Positions 36,773 through 47,433 of a stretch of DNA of 64,000 bases are shown here, one piece after another; within the stretch, counting starts at the first letter, position 1, and every line of letters starts with the position of its first letter. The stretch comes from Erythrobasidium yunnanense (taxonomy: Eukaryota > Basidiomycota > Cystobasidiomycetes > Erythrobasidiales > Erythrobasidiaceae). Under the pieces are notes generated by a model. That model was given only the letters and a program-made list of their open reading frames with translations, was not told the DNA's origin and ran no database searches. A program made the position numbers and the translations under genes. The stretch covers positions 2,639,111 to 2,703,110 of the forward strand of contig BCJC01000002.1 in NCBI GenBank assembly GCA_001600175.1, read 5' to 3'.

Positions 36773-38975
36773 TCATGCAATCTCCTGACCATTTGGTGCA
36801 GTAGCAGCTCGTTCATTGGGTGCTGGCACAGCGGCTGAAGAGGCAATCTTCTTCTCGGTGTCGTGCATGGAGCCATTGGGAGACATGGGTCCACTGTTAG
36901 GATAGTTGTGTGTGTAATCGATGTCTCGGCGGACCGAAACGTAGTCGTAGCCCATCTCGCCGATCTGGTCTTCGTCGAGCCCAATCAATTCTCCCTCTTC
37001 AGAGACTCGGAGAGAACAGCCAGGGATGTAGTCCAAGATTATGAGAAGGACGAGAGTCATCGTGAATGCATAGGACAGGATGGCGACACCGTCGGCTAAT
37101 TGATAACTGCAGGCTATATGTCAGCACGCCAACACGCTAGAAACGCTCAGAAAAATGACTTGCGCTAGTTGTATCCAGTTTTTATTGATCCATCTGTCGA
37201 TTAAGAACGTGGTCAGCATATGTCAGGGCCGCTTGAATGGGGCCCGGGCTTGATTGGTCGGCCTGGGGAGCCAAAAACGAAGGACTTACCCTCCTGGAAT
37301 CTCTGTGAGTCCATCGAAGGATGTAACGCGACTGTCTGCGAACAGACCAGTCATGAGACTGCCAACAAAGCCACCGATACCATGGACGGCGAAGATATCG
37401 AGGGCATCGTCGTATCGGAGGAGAGTCTTGAGTTTTGTGGCATAATTGCAAGCTACTGCTGTCACAACTCCGATTGCCAAGGCTGCCGGGCTTCCGACGT
37501 ATCTGCAGTCCGATGAAGGGTCAGTTTTGCTATTTTCACGTCCAGAGACGCGCTAAAAGGAAACAGGACTCACCCAGCTGCAGGAGTAATGCCTACGAGC
37601 CCAGCGATTATACCCGAGCACAGTCCGACAGCAGAGAACTTTCGCTCAAAACGCCAATCTACCAGCATCCAGGTCAATCCGCCGCTTGCAGCAGCGATGT
37701 TGGTCACGACCATTGCATTCGCTGCTCGTCTATATAGGGTGTCAGATTATCCTGCGAGGTGCAACGGGCCGACTTACAAGTTCGCGGTAAGGCCAGAAGC
37801 GCCATTGAAGCCGAACTGGTAATAAGATCGTGAGCATTGCCTGATACACAAGCGGTGTTTGTGCTTACCCAGCCAAACCACAGGAACACCGTGCCTAGAA
37901 CGACGAAGGTCGTGTTTTGGGGCTTGTATGCCAAAGTAGACGATCCGTAGCCTTGACGTTTGCCGAGCCAGATGGAGTATGCAAGAGCACCTGCACCAGA
38001 TGACATGTGCACTGCAAAGCTCTATTAGCGTCATGCCTTCCGGTTTTGAGGTCCGCTTTTCGTCTCACCTGGACCGCCTCCGGCGAAATCGAGAGTGCCC
38101 ATGATGAAGCTCCAACCCGTGGGATTCCAGGTCCAGCACGCAATAGGGTCGTAGACAATTGTAGCCCAGATCTGTTCATGAGACAATTAGCCGCCGTGCT
38201 CGCGAAGACCGCCAGACCCAGCTAAGACCGGGCAAGCATGTCTCGAGTTTCGTGAATATCAACTCACAAAGGCAAACAGAAGTGCTGGTCCCATGCGTCC
38301 GCGCTCAGCCGTAGCACCGAGCATAATCATAGGTGTGCTAAAATGGAGTCATCAGATCTTGCCGGACGTCAATGTATGTGATCGAGACCTACATAGCAGC
38401 AAACATGCTTTGGTAGATGCAGTAGACGAGTGCGGGAATTCTCGACGAGCCGGCCGACTCTTGCTCAAGCACTCCCATGAGGCCGAAGTTGGACAGGTTG
38501 CCGATGAACTTGCCTCCAGATCCGGAAAATGCGAGAGAATAGCCCCAAAAGAACCATTGGAATGTTACGACAGAGTAGACTGCCATCGAGAGCATGATTT
38601 GCGACAAGGCGTTCTTTCTCCGCAGAAGCCCGGAATAGAAGAAGCCGACTGGCAGGGAATGTCAGGAAACGACTTGTGCATCTAGAAGTGTATGTGGTAC
38701 TAACGACCAGGAGTCATGATCATAACGAGCGCAGAAGCTGCGAGAACCCAGGCTCTGGAAAAGGGCACATCCGTCAGACTTGGCTCGATACGAGGCGCCG
38801 CAAAGTTTGTGAATGCCCACATGTCGCCAGGGTTGTAGAGTATCTCTGTACCATCGCTGGTGGTCGCGCTGAGTAGATAGCATCGTCAATCGAAGAGCTC
38901 TTGAACTTCAGGATGGCCACGAGGAAAGGTCGCGCACATCATAGTCAGCGAATCATCATAAGTGATGTTGACCAT
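36773..38975 (-). CDS. Ammonium transporter (Amt/Mep family)
   Basis: Plasma-membrane ammonium channel/transporter. Multi-exon; the first exon (M V N I T Y D D S L T M) ends at a GTGCGC donor and joins ATTSDGTEILYNPGDMWAF. Conserved parts: FFYSGLLRRKNALSQIMLS, QWFFWGYSLAFSGSGGKFIG, the first pore His in VHMSSGAGALAYSIWLGKR, FGFNGASGLTANL, NIAAASGGLTWMLVDW, GIIAGLVGITPAAGYVG and the second His in DIFAVHGIGGFVGSLMTGLF. The cytosolic C-terminus has LDEDQIGEMGYDYV, the regulatory motif of Mep proteins, and a disordered end. Upstream lies a cluster of GATAAG sites, so nitrogen-repression control by GATA factors is likely. Whether it is a Mep2-type sensor cannot be decided by eye. Confidence 0.93.
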
Positions 38976-39650
38976 GGCTCCTTGAAGAAGGCTCTGCGAG
39001 CGCCCGAGGCCGATTGGAAGGAAAGGATGGGCTGCGACTTGGAGGAAAGAAAGAAAGAAGAGCGGACAGGCAGGCAGACAGATAAGAATACGGCGGAATA
39101 ATTGGGATTGAGAAGTCTTGGTGAGGCCGAGCCCTCATTATTGCTTGAGTCTGGGGCGTGGGGGGACGTTCATGATAAGGCGGAAGTCGCAGCTGATAAG
39201 GAATTTTTGCCACTGCCGGCTCGATCGCGTCTCCCTGTTGCGATAAGAGCATCTAATAAGATAGCTTGACAGGCCTGCCAGCCAAATATTATGGTACCTT
39301 CGGATTAGTTTGGACATTGTAGTCGGTTGCTGCTTGTCTCTGCGTTTCACCATCTTCTGGCGATTACAACAAATTCACCACGTGTTGCAGTCGACCGGGA
39401 ATGCGAGAAGCCAGCAGCCTTAACTATGGGTCTCTCTTGCTGGATGCTGGAGGAACGAGCTTGAAGCCATGCACAGTCGACCGGATCGCCAGATCATAAT
39501 GGGTGTCTTCGGGAAAGGCCGGCTAATTCAAGAAGGCCGTAAAATTAGCCTATCTCTCTCAACTTTTCAAGAAACCGAATGTCGATGGCCATGGCAGCTT
39601 CTTCTCTTTAAAGTAGTGGAGAACACTTTGAAGACTGCTGCTCTTGCATC
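38976..39650. promoter_or_regulatory. Ammonium transporter promoter with GATA-site cluster
   Basis: GATAAG occurs at 39081-39086, 39174-39179, 39195-39200 and 39242-39247, with a further AGATAG at about 39259-39264. The sites lie about 100-290 nt upstream of the ammonium transporter start. GATA factors (AreA/Gat1 type) bind such clusters upstream of nitrogen-uptake genes. The rest of the interval up to the EFM7-like stop has no recognised gene. Confidence 0.6.
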
Positions 39651-40774
39651 TCACATGTCGAAGACAGCTGCTCTGTAGTAGCTGGCGGCAGAAGAAAGGA
39701 GACCGAATCAACTCACCCCGGCTTTCTCGTTACGAAGAACTCTTTCAACAGTCCATCCACGCTCTTGTGCCAGCTTTACGAATCCTTCGTCTTTCGCGAT
39801 CAGTTCGGCAGTCGGCCTGACATACGATTTCAGATGAGATGGACGAGATGTACACGAAGAACGTACCGATGATGTGCATAGAAGCAGAGAAGGACTGGAG
39901 AAGGAGAACCTGCTAGGCAGAGCTCGCATGTCTGGAGCAGCGCCAGATGCTGCGAATGGTCTTGTCGGATCTGGCGTCAAGCAAATGTCGAAGCCCGGAC
40001 CATGTGAAGACTCACTGAAGACCAGATCCGCAGCCAAGATAGTGTCATAAGCAGCTGGATCTGGGGTCGAGACTAGCCCCAGCAGATCCGTTATTTTTGA
40101 GCCCCACGTATAGCCCTGCAGCATCGGTCAGGCCGAGCAAGCAAGCTACCAGGCAATGTACTCTACCTCCGCCGAAATAAGCGCCCGTAGCTCGTCTGGA
40201 ATGTTCATATCCACGTTCCGTTGCAGATTGCTTATGAGCGAAGCATCTGGAAAGTCGGTCACAACTGTCTATGCTCCTCGATCAGGACATGTTGGTCTTC
40301 AACACATGGGTGCACTTACTTTCCGAGCGCCCTCTAGCGCTGCGACTAAGCTTGGCAGACCTCCGCCTGCGCCTAGCTCGAGAACCCGCTTGCCCTTCAC
40401 GTATATGCTTGCGTTATCCGATAGAAAGTCTCCCATACAGATAGAGGTAGGATAGAGAACGTGTCCCTGTTATATTGAGCGAGTCCTGCCGTTTGCGAAC
40501 GTCATTTACTTTTGCTAGGATTATGCTTACCCAAAGCGGGTGACTATTGACGAGCTGGATAGATAGCTTCTCTCCATTACGACGCGCGTATTCAGCGATA
40601 GCAGGCGGTGGTGTAGCCGGTCGGGCTTCTTCCTACGCAGTCAGAAAGGTCATGCATGTCAGGACAGAGGCTTGAGTGGAGACAGGAGCATAAGCTTGCA
40701 GGAAAGACATTGCCTAGGTCCAGATCTTGCTCATCATCGCTAAAGTTTTGCGCATCTTGCGAAGTCAGGTGCAT
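39651..40774 (-). CDS. EFM7: Protein N-terminal/lysine methyltransferase EFM7-like (NNMT family)
   Basis: Class-I SAM methyltransferase; the yeast homologue methylates the N-terminus and a nearby Lys of eEF1A. First exon MHLTSQDAQNFSDDEQDLDL, then PPPAIAEYARRNGEKLSIQL and NSHPLWGHVLYPTSICMGDF, the family signature, then the SAM loop KRVLELGAGGGLPSLVAALE and VTDFPDASLISNLQRNVDMN. Later exons give GYTWGSKITDLLGL and AADLVFNHSQHLALLQTCEL, and a terminal segment CFYAHHRPTAELIAKDEGFV then KLAQERGWTVERV. The last short exon (AAVFDM) places the stop at 39651-39653; one acceptor there is weak (caag). About seven exons. Cytosolic. Identity is clear, the 3' end less so. Confidence 0.82.
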
Positions 40775-41774
40775 GATCTTCTTTTACGAGACGTCCAATT
40801 CCATCAGTATATCATGGCAGCAAGAGCAGGGACGAGCTGGTTCAGCAGTGCAGCCGGCAAGGAATGGACAAAGTACCTTATGAGTGCGCACAAGTTTAAG
40901 CTGGAATATGTCAAGTTGCGAAAGAACTGACCCCGAAGCTACCTGTAGGCACGCATTTCTGGGTAAGAAACGACATCAAAGCCTGATAGTACAGACAATG
41001 GAAGTCTTACGATGCTACATCCTTGGTCTGACCTGTCTATAGGGACCCGTACGTGCTGCAAGCCTTACCTCCGACCGAAGAGCTGAGACCTTTTGGACGA
41101 ACGATAGGTTGCAAACTGGGGTCTACCGCTAGCTGCCATCACAGATATCTCAACGAAAGATGAGGAAGGCATCTCTGGGCCCATGACCCTTGCGCTTGGA
41201 GCCTATTCAATGGTCTTTATGCGCTTCGCCTGGAGGGTACAACCGCGCAATATGCTTCTGTGCGTCAAGTATGCTGTCACTATACATTGCGGTAGCTGAA
41301 TGAAGTGTCTTGTAGCTTCGCATGCCACGCTACCAACGCAACAGCGCAAAGCATCCAAGGTGCCCGGTTTGTGAATTACTGGTAGTAAGCAGACTCTGTT
41401 CAACTTCAGTAATCATAGAGTAACACTGATACTCTACCTGACGCAGTATGGACGGGTCGAAGAAGCAGGAAATGACTGGCGACGCTGTGCGAGTTCCCCC
41501 GCTTCAGAAGAAATGAGACTATGGCTCTCCTGGACCTTCCTCTGCTCCAATGAGCCACGACCTTTGATGTAATATAGGCAGTCGGCGGTTGCGGATATCT
41601 AGTACAAGACCTTCGGGGCCCCACCTAACCCTACAACAGTCTGTTCCCCTAGCCAGCAAATCAAAACAAAAGTGAACCAAGGCTTCAAACAGGATGTCAC
41701 ACGTTCGTAACCTTCAGGCTCCTTCCCGAAGACGCCGCCATCAAGCATGCACGACCCAGCTGTGCTTCCCCAAA
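40775..41774. other. About 1 kb without a recognised gene
   Basis: Both strands carry only short frames without domains. It spans the EFM7-like 5' flank and the 3' flank of the two-TM protein gene. Nothing else was recognised. Confidence 0.4.
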
Positions 41775-43285
41775 CTATGGCTGTGATGGATAGTACTGAT
41801 AAGGCTGATAAGGGACTTGCTGCATAGTTGGACCCTGTCCCAGTGGATACTGCTGGCCGCTTGCGCCAGGTGAAGGAGTCGGAAGAGGCATAGTATTTGC
41901 CTTCGGGTCATACTGATTGGCAGGATCGTACTGAGTGGTTGAGGCTGACTGATCGTCGGTAGTGGTCCTGTGATGATATCAGAATCGCAAGCCAAACGGG
42001 ACAGGGCACGAGTCAGCTCACCATTCTGCGATCAACTTGGCGGCAGCGAAAGCAGGACCCAAGACTGCAAAGATACCAGTGATGAGAAGCTGGATGATCT
42101 CAAGCGTCGGCTTGTACTGCTTTGGGCACGTTCTGCAGATATACGGAACTTGAAGAGTGCGCTGCTGGGCCGCTGCATCGGAAGGCTGAAGATCGAGCGA
42201 AGTTGCCTGCTCTACTAGTATACCTGGAAGATAACGAGCTGTCAACAATCATATTCACTGAAATTGAGTTCGCTGGACCCACTAAGATCTTGGGCTGCAG
42301 TAGCGACGCTGGCTACTGCTGCATTCGAATTGTTTGTGAAGATGGGGAAAGAACCAACGGAATCGGTGCCGAGAGTGACTGTCTGCGAAGCTGCGGTGTA
42401 TGGCAAGACACCCGCCTCGAGACCTGGAACAGGGCGTTTGGTCGTGATCCTCACGCTGCTAACAATAGCGCCTTGTTGAGCAGTAGTGGCGATACGATGA
42501 GCTGCGAAGCTCAGGGCAGCGAATTGATCGAGGAGCTTTCCGATGGCGGTAGCAGATACTGTTGGAACCTGGGAACGAGCACTGTCTACAGAAGTGCAGA
42601 GGATGCGCAAGTCCGGTCCGCAGTAGTAGCAGGAGGAGATTGTTGCCGACTCGGCAGCTGGAGTGAGTCTGCAATACCGAAGGAGTCAGCTGCGAGTCTA
42701 ATAGGGCCTATTTCATAGGACATACGTCAAATACTGCTCGTACATCTGCACGTTGATCACCCCAATCAACCAGCGTCTCTTCACTTCTAGGGAGCGCATC
42801 CGCTTACCACACACTGCAGCGGCTGGCCTGTCCAATTCAAGGACTGATACGCATAGTCGATAGGTCCATTGTTATTTCCGAAAGCCAGAGGGGTCCACGG
42901 AAAGTTGCCAATGGCACCTTGTGCGTCTCTAGTGCGTGTATAGTAGGTTCCAGCAAAAGTGATGGGAGTAGCTTCGCATGTGTCGGCTATCACGTTCGTT
43001 TAGAGGATTCCGATTCATCAGTCATCGAACGCGCACAAAGGGCTAGAGCATGCGCACCGTCATAGTTTGCACTAAAGTAGGACGTGCACACGCGCTGCTT
43101 CGCAGACGATAGGAAATTCCATATTCCCAAACCGATAAAGCCAGCGATCCAAAAGCCGTAGAGCAAGAAGCTGACTCGCTTCGAGAATGGGATAGATGGA
43201 TTGCTGTGCGTAATACGACTCAGAATAGCCTGTCAGCGCGCAGGCGAGCGTAAACTTACTATGACAATCTGAGATCTGGAGCCAT
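41775..43285 (-). CDS. Uncharacterised two-TM protein with Cys pairs
   Basis: About seven exons from MAPDLRLSYNPSIPFSKRV to a Gln/Pro/Tyr-rich tail ending YQPYQYYPSQP. Near the N-terminus a TM segment (FLLYGFWIAGFIGLGIWNFL) is followed by a lumenal or extracellular part with DTCEATPITFAGTYYTRTRD, NWTGQPLQCV, a CYYC pair, a predicted N-glycosylation site (NNSN) and a CRTC pair. A second TM (IIQLLITGIFAVLGPAFAAA) precedes the cytosolic tail. One internal exon is only 20 nt (42726-42745, MYEQYLT), flanked by gtgcag and gtatgt; without it the frame breaks. I do not recognise a family. The arrangement suggests an endomembrane or plasma-membrane protein with disulphides. Confidence 0.72.
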
Positions 43286-43639
43286 CTTCTTTCCTTCTTC
43301 TTTCTGAGGAGTTTCTTGCAGAAAGCAGAAGCAAGATACAACCTGTTCTACACCATTTTATACCCTGCTTTCTACTCTCCTGTCCATCTTTCGCGGGTCC
43401 CAGCGGTGCAGCTGCCCCTGCCTTGGTCGAAGGACGCGATTGCGATTTGGTCTGACAGGGATACGTTGGTCGAGCGAGTCCAGATCCTCTTGGCAGAGCT
43501 TGGACAGGGCAGTCCTCCTGTCTTGCATGATGCTAGTCATGCAGGCTGCAGAAGCGGATGTCTGTCCATATGCAGGCTTCTTGCGTATGGTCTATCTAAG
43601 CCTATGTCACAACATCAATGAAGAAGAACTATGTCTTAT

Positions 43640-45479
43640 CTACTCCAGCATCTGCTTCACATCAGATGCTACCTTGAAGGGGGCGCCTGTCTTCTGGCGA
43701 ACCTCGTCCTCAGTCACTCCAGATGCGAGCTCGATAAGGGTGAGCCCGCCATTCTGTCTATCGACCTTGAAGACGCAAAGATCTGTAGAAGCAGGAACTC
43801 TTTAGCAAAGCTCTTTGACATTGAGAACAGCCCGACTTACCCGTGATGATGGTGTCAACACATCTGCTGCCCGTCAGAGGCAGAGTGCACTCCGGCAGGA
43901 TTTTGTGTGCATCTCCCTTCGCTACGTGGTCCATCACAACCACGATCTTGGTCTGGTCCGGGTTTGCGACCAAATCAATAGCTCCTCCTGGACCCTTGAC
44001 CAATTTTCCAGGAATCATATAATTCGCAAGATCTCCATTCGCAGATACCTGCATAGCGCCAAGCATGCTAACATCGATATGTCCTCCTCGGATCATGGCG
44101 AAGGACTCGCTGCTGTCGAAGATGGAAGCTCCGTCTCTGAAAGTGACGGTCTCTTTCCCAGCGTTGATCATGTCTGGATCAAGATCTTTTCGAGCGGGAT
44201 AGGGTCCCATCCCAAGTATACCATTCTCAGATTGGACGTGAATCGTATCCTTGGGATCCAGGAAGGACGGAGCCAGCATAGGCACACCGATACCGAGGTT
44301 GACGTACATGCCGTCTTTCAGCTCTTGGGCAGCTCGTTTCGCAATGCGACGACGACGGTCTTTAGCTGAACCTTTGCCAAGTACAGCTTCGTCTGCGTCG
44401 ATGTCGCTTGTCGTTTCGTTCTCGATGAGTTTGGGTGCGGTCGATTGGACAAGGCGGTTAACGCTGGAAAGGGCGATGTGTCAGATCAAACTTCAATCTT
44501 CTTTGGTCTGAACTTACTATATGCTCGGGAGATGCACGAAATTCGGATCGAGTTCACCAGGCTTGACGATTTCTTCGGCTTCCACGATAGTCACCTTGGC
44601 GGCACGCGCCATGACTGAGTTGAAGTTGTTCGCAGTGTATCTGTTGGTACATCAGCATCAGCCGATGTTTGCGCGACCTGATGGACAAAGAACCCTCACC
44701 TGAACTGGCAGTTTCCATACTCGTCTGCCTTCCACGCTTTGACGAAAGCTACATCTCCTCTGATCGCAGGTTCTAACAAGAATTTCTTTCCATTAAACTC
44801 CCTCGTCTCCCTCTTCCTTCCTTTCGTCTTTACCACCAATTTCCCGCTCTCGTCCTTCTGATACTGTTCTGGGATCTCTCCAGTCTCAAAAGCCGTTCCT
44901 ACACCTGCAGGCGTATAAAAAGCTGGTATGCCTGCTCCTCCAGCCCTACACCTTTCTGCCAATGTGCCTTGAGGACACAGTTCCAGTGCTATACCTCCCG
45001 TCAAGTAAAGCGACTCGAAATGCTTGTTTCCTCCAATGTAGGATGCGACCATCTTGGTGACTTGACCACTGTGGAGTAAAGCGCCCAGACCATCTTTGTC
45101 CACACCAGCATTGTTCGAGACGGCAGTCAAGTTTCCAACATCCGTCCGCCGAGACAAAGCCTTGATGAGGGTATCAGGTGTTCCACAGAGTCCGAAGCCT
45201 GTCCATCAGGAAGATTGGTATCTTGGCTCGACATGGGTGAACGGTGCACATACCTCCGGAAAGCAGCGTTGCTCCATCCTGGATATCTGCTACAGCTTCG
45301 TCTGCTGAATTATATAGCTTTTTCAGGCCTTGATGGGAGACATCCTTTCTCCTCGACGCGTATATTGAGAACAGGCGCCTGCAGTTTGCGCTCTTGACGT
45401 CCTTGGTGCAAACGAGCCGGAAGGAGGTGCTGACCACGAGCATTCTGGGTGAGGATGATGTTGGGAAGACAGACAACAC
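43640..45479 (-). CDS. Succinyl-CoA:3-ketoacid CoA-transferase (SCOT), mitochondrial
   Basis: Moves CoA between succinyl-CoA and acetoacetate (ketone-body use), in the mitochondrial matrix. The N-terminal 40 residues ([31 protein letters not shown]) look like a matrix-targeting peptide. The alpha part has [92 protein letters not shown] and TGKGR-like [17 protein letters not shown]. The beta part has [20 protein letters not shown], then [12 protein letters not shown] with the catalytic Glu, [20 protein letters not shown] and [20 protein letters not shown]. Alpha and beta parts are fused as in eukaryotic SCOT. Five or six exons; stop at 43640-43642 after KQMLE. Confidence 0.92.
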
Positions 45480-46037
45480 GAAGAAACTTGCGATAATCTA
45501 TGATTCTCTGCCGTTTCTATCGGACCCCACATCCCTTGCCTTTCCGAGGATCACGTGAATGTTCGGATAGGTCGGCCTGACTTCTGAGGTCGCTAGAGTC
45601 CTTCATTGCCTGTCATACAGTGCTTGACTCACCTCCCATTCACCTCTGTGACCTGCTAGGATTGTGAGGTGCGGTGTCAAGAGGAGCGAAAAGAAGATTG
45701 ATTCTTCGGCTGTCCTAGCTGAACATGCGAAGGCCTGAAAACACTGCTTGCGACGCGATGCAAAGCTTACATTACGCAGCTCAGACTCGATGTAGCTACA
45801 CCAATGCAATCTTTACAAATTTAAATGACAATTTCTTTGTGTTCCTCGTTTGTCATCCGGCCAGACTCCGACAGAAACCTACTTAAAGACATGAGCGTAG
45901 TACTATTGCGGTACAAGGCCAGAGTATTCGAGTTGTAAATTAGCTTTCGACCCTTTGCTTCTCTCTCTCACATCGAGTGAAACGCGCACTTTCCGACTGA
46001 CACCAACACCAACCCTAACAACAAAGCAACAATCAAG
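45480..46037. promoter_or_regulatory. Divergent promoter, SCOT / small gene
   Basis: Interval between outward-facing starts. Near its right end is a pyrimidine stretch (cttctctctctcac) followed by a CA-rich leader, typical of a fungal transcription start region. Confidence 0.4.
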
Positions 46038-46094
46038 ATGACGATAGGCGTGAGCAGCAGCATCCTTCTCGTTCACTCTGTACCACTACAGTGA
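46038..46094 (+). other. Upstream ORF or short intron-bearing leader
   Basis: ATG at 46038 in a strong context (atcaag ATG) opens 18 codons (MTIGVSSSILLVHSVPLQ) ending TGA at 46092-46094, six nt before the main ATG at 46101. A GTGAGC donor inside it and a ctacag acceptor just before the TGA would shorten it to MTIG. Either way it precedes the main frame and could control its translation. Confidence 0.45.
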
Positions 46095-46100
46095 CTCATA

Positions 46101-46603
46101 ATGCCGCTCCTGTCAAATCTCAAGGACAAGCTGCACAAAGTGGAGCACGCCCTGCTCGATAGCGAGGACAGCGATGCAAAGCGGAAGCAGCAAGAAGACC
46201 AAGCCCGCGAGCAGCAAGCCGAAGAGAAGCTACGGAGGTGGCAATGTGTGCTCATCAATGAACTTGGCCAAGATGTTGAGAGGCTGACCGCAGTCCTTTG
46301 CATGACGAAACGAAAACAGCCAACGACACAAACTCGTCTGGATCTGCGAAGCTCACTTCTGGACCAGCTGTCGCTAGCGGTGTGGATACGTACAATCAGC
46401 CTCATGTAGAGCCATCCCTACCGTCAGTCATAGCGCTTTCGTCAATCTGGACAGAGCAGCATAAGCTGACTTTGTTGGTCTATTTCATGTTCTCTCATAT
46501 GCTGTACAGACTCCACCATGCAGCTCGCGAAACAGGACTGCGACCAGACAGCCAGGAGAATGCAGACGGACGAGGGACAGCTGGTGACGATCTAGCAATC
46601 TAA
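46101..46603 (+). CDS. Small charged protein, uncharacterised
   Basis: Two exons (46101-46237, 46294-46603) joined at CGG AG / T CCT. N-terminus MPLLSNLKDKLHKVEHALLD then a Lys/Glu/Gln-rich helix (RKQQEDQAREQQAEEKLR), then a Ser/Thr-rich part and a segment with LTLLVYFMFSHMLYRL, weakly hydrophobic, ending ENADGRGTAGDDLAI. No family recognised. A second intron inside the last exon (GTAGAG...GTACAG) is possible and would change the C-terminus. Confidence 0.45.
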
Positions 46604-47433
46604 GAAAGCGCACGCAGTGTGCGTATCAGTACATTGCACTTGAATGCTGCGCGAGCGTGCTTGTGGGAACGGAAGGAGGAGCGATGGACAATGTCTTGGT
46701 GATGTTGAAGCCGTGTATGTATATCCTGACAACGGCGAAAAGCAAGCAATTCTAGCAGCTACAACGAGATATCAAAGCTATTTTCTATCGATATGCCTTC
46801 GCAGGATGCTCAGATACTAATACTATCTCAGAAGAGATCTTACCCAGGCTCGGAAAGGCCATATAGTCTCTGAACCCTCCCTCCCTTGCGGCCGTACACG
46901 GCTGTCCAGCCGAGCATTGCCCTTGCTCATATAATGATCGAGAGCCTCCGTCCCCTTCCTGACATCGAACAAAATCCAGGAAAAGGATCGCAAAGCCACC
47001 CAAAAGTCGCAAGAGAAAAAGCAAAGTCAAGAAATCCAGGCTTTCCAAGCAGCACGGTAAGCTACAGCAGCAGCCGTACCCATGTACCCGCATCTCTGAT
47101 CGAGACGCAGGTACGATGGACAAGGAGCGCGAGCACGCATGCGGTCCGGAAGAAGGCCTGGCTTCTGTTCTTATACTTGGTTTCTGCATCCTTCGAGCTG
47201 CTTGCGATCTTTTCTGGATTCTTGTCGAGCCAGAGAATGGGATCGTGCCGGAGAATCCTTATGTGGGAAGGAGCGACTGTATGGAAGCCGATGAGGATTG
47301 TGTGATGAGAGAAGCCGGTACTGAGAGTCTTGAAAGTGAAAAGGCGTATAGCAAAGCAGGAAACCAGTCCAGCAAGAGAAAGAAACGAAAAGCAGAAATC
47401 CAGCGTCCATCCTTCACATCCTCCCTCCTTGTT
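46604..47433. other. About 0.8 kb without a recognised gene
   Basis: Open frames on both strands, up to about 140 codons, have biased composition and no domain. Includes the 3' flank of the bZIP gene. Nothing supported. Confidence 0.35.
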
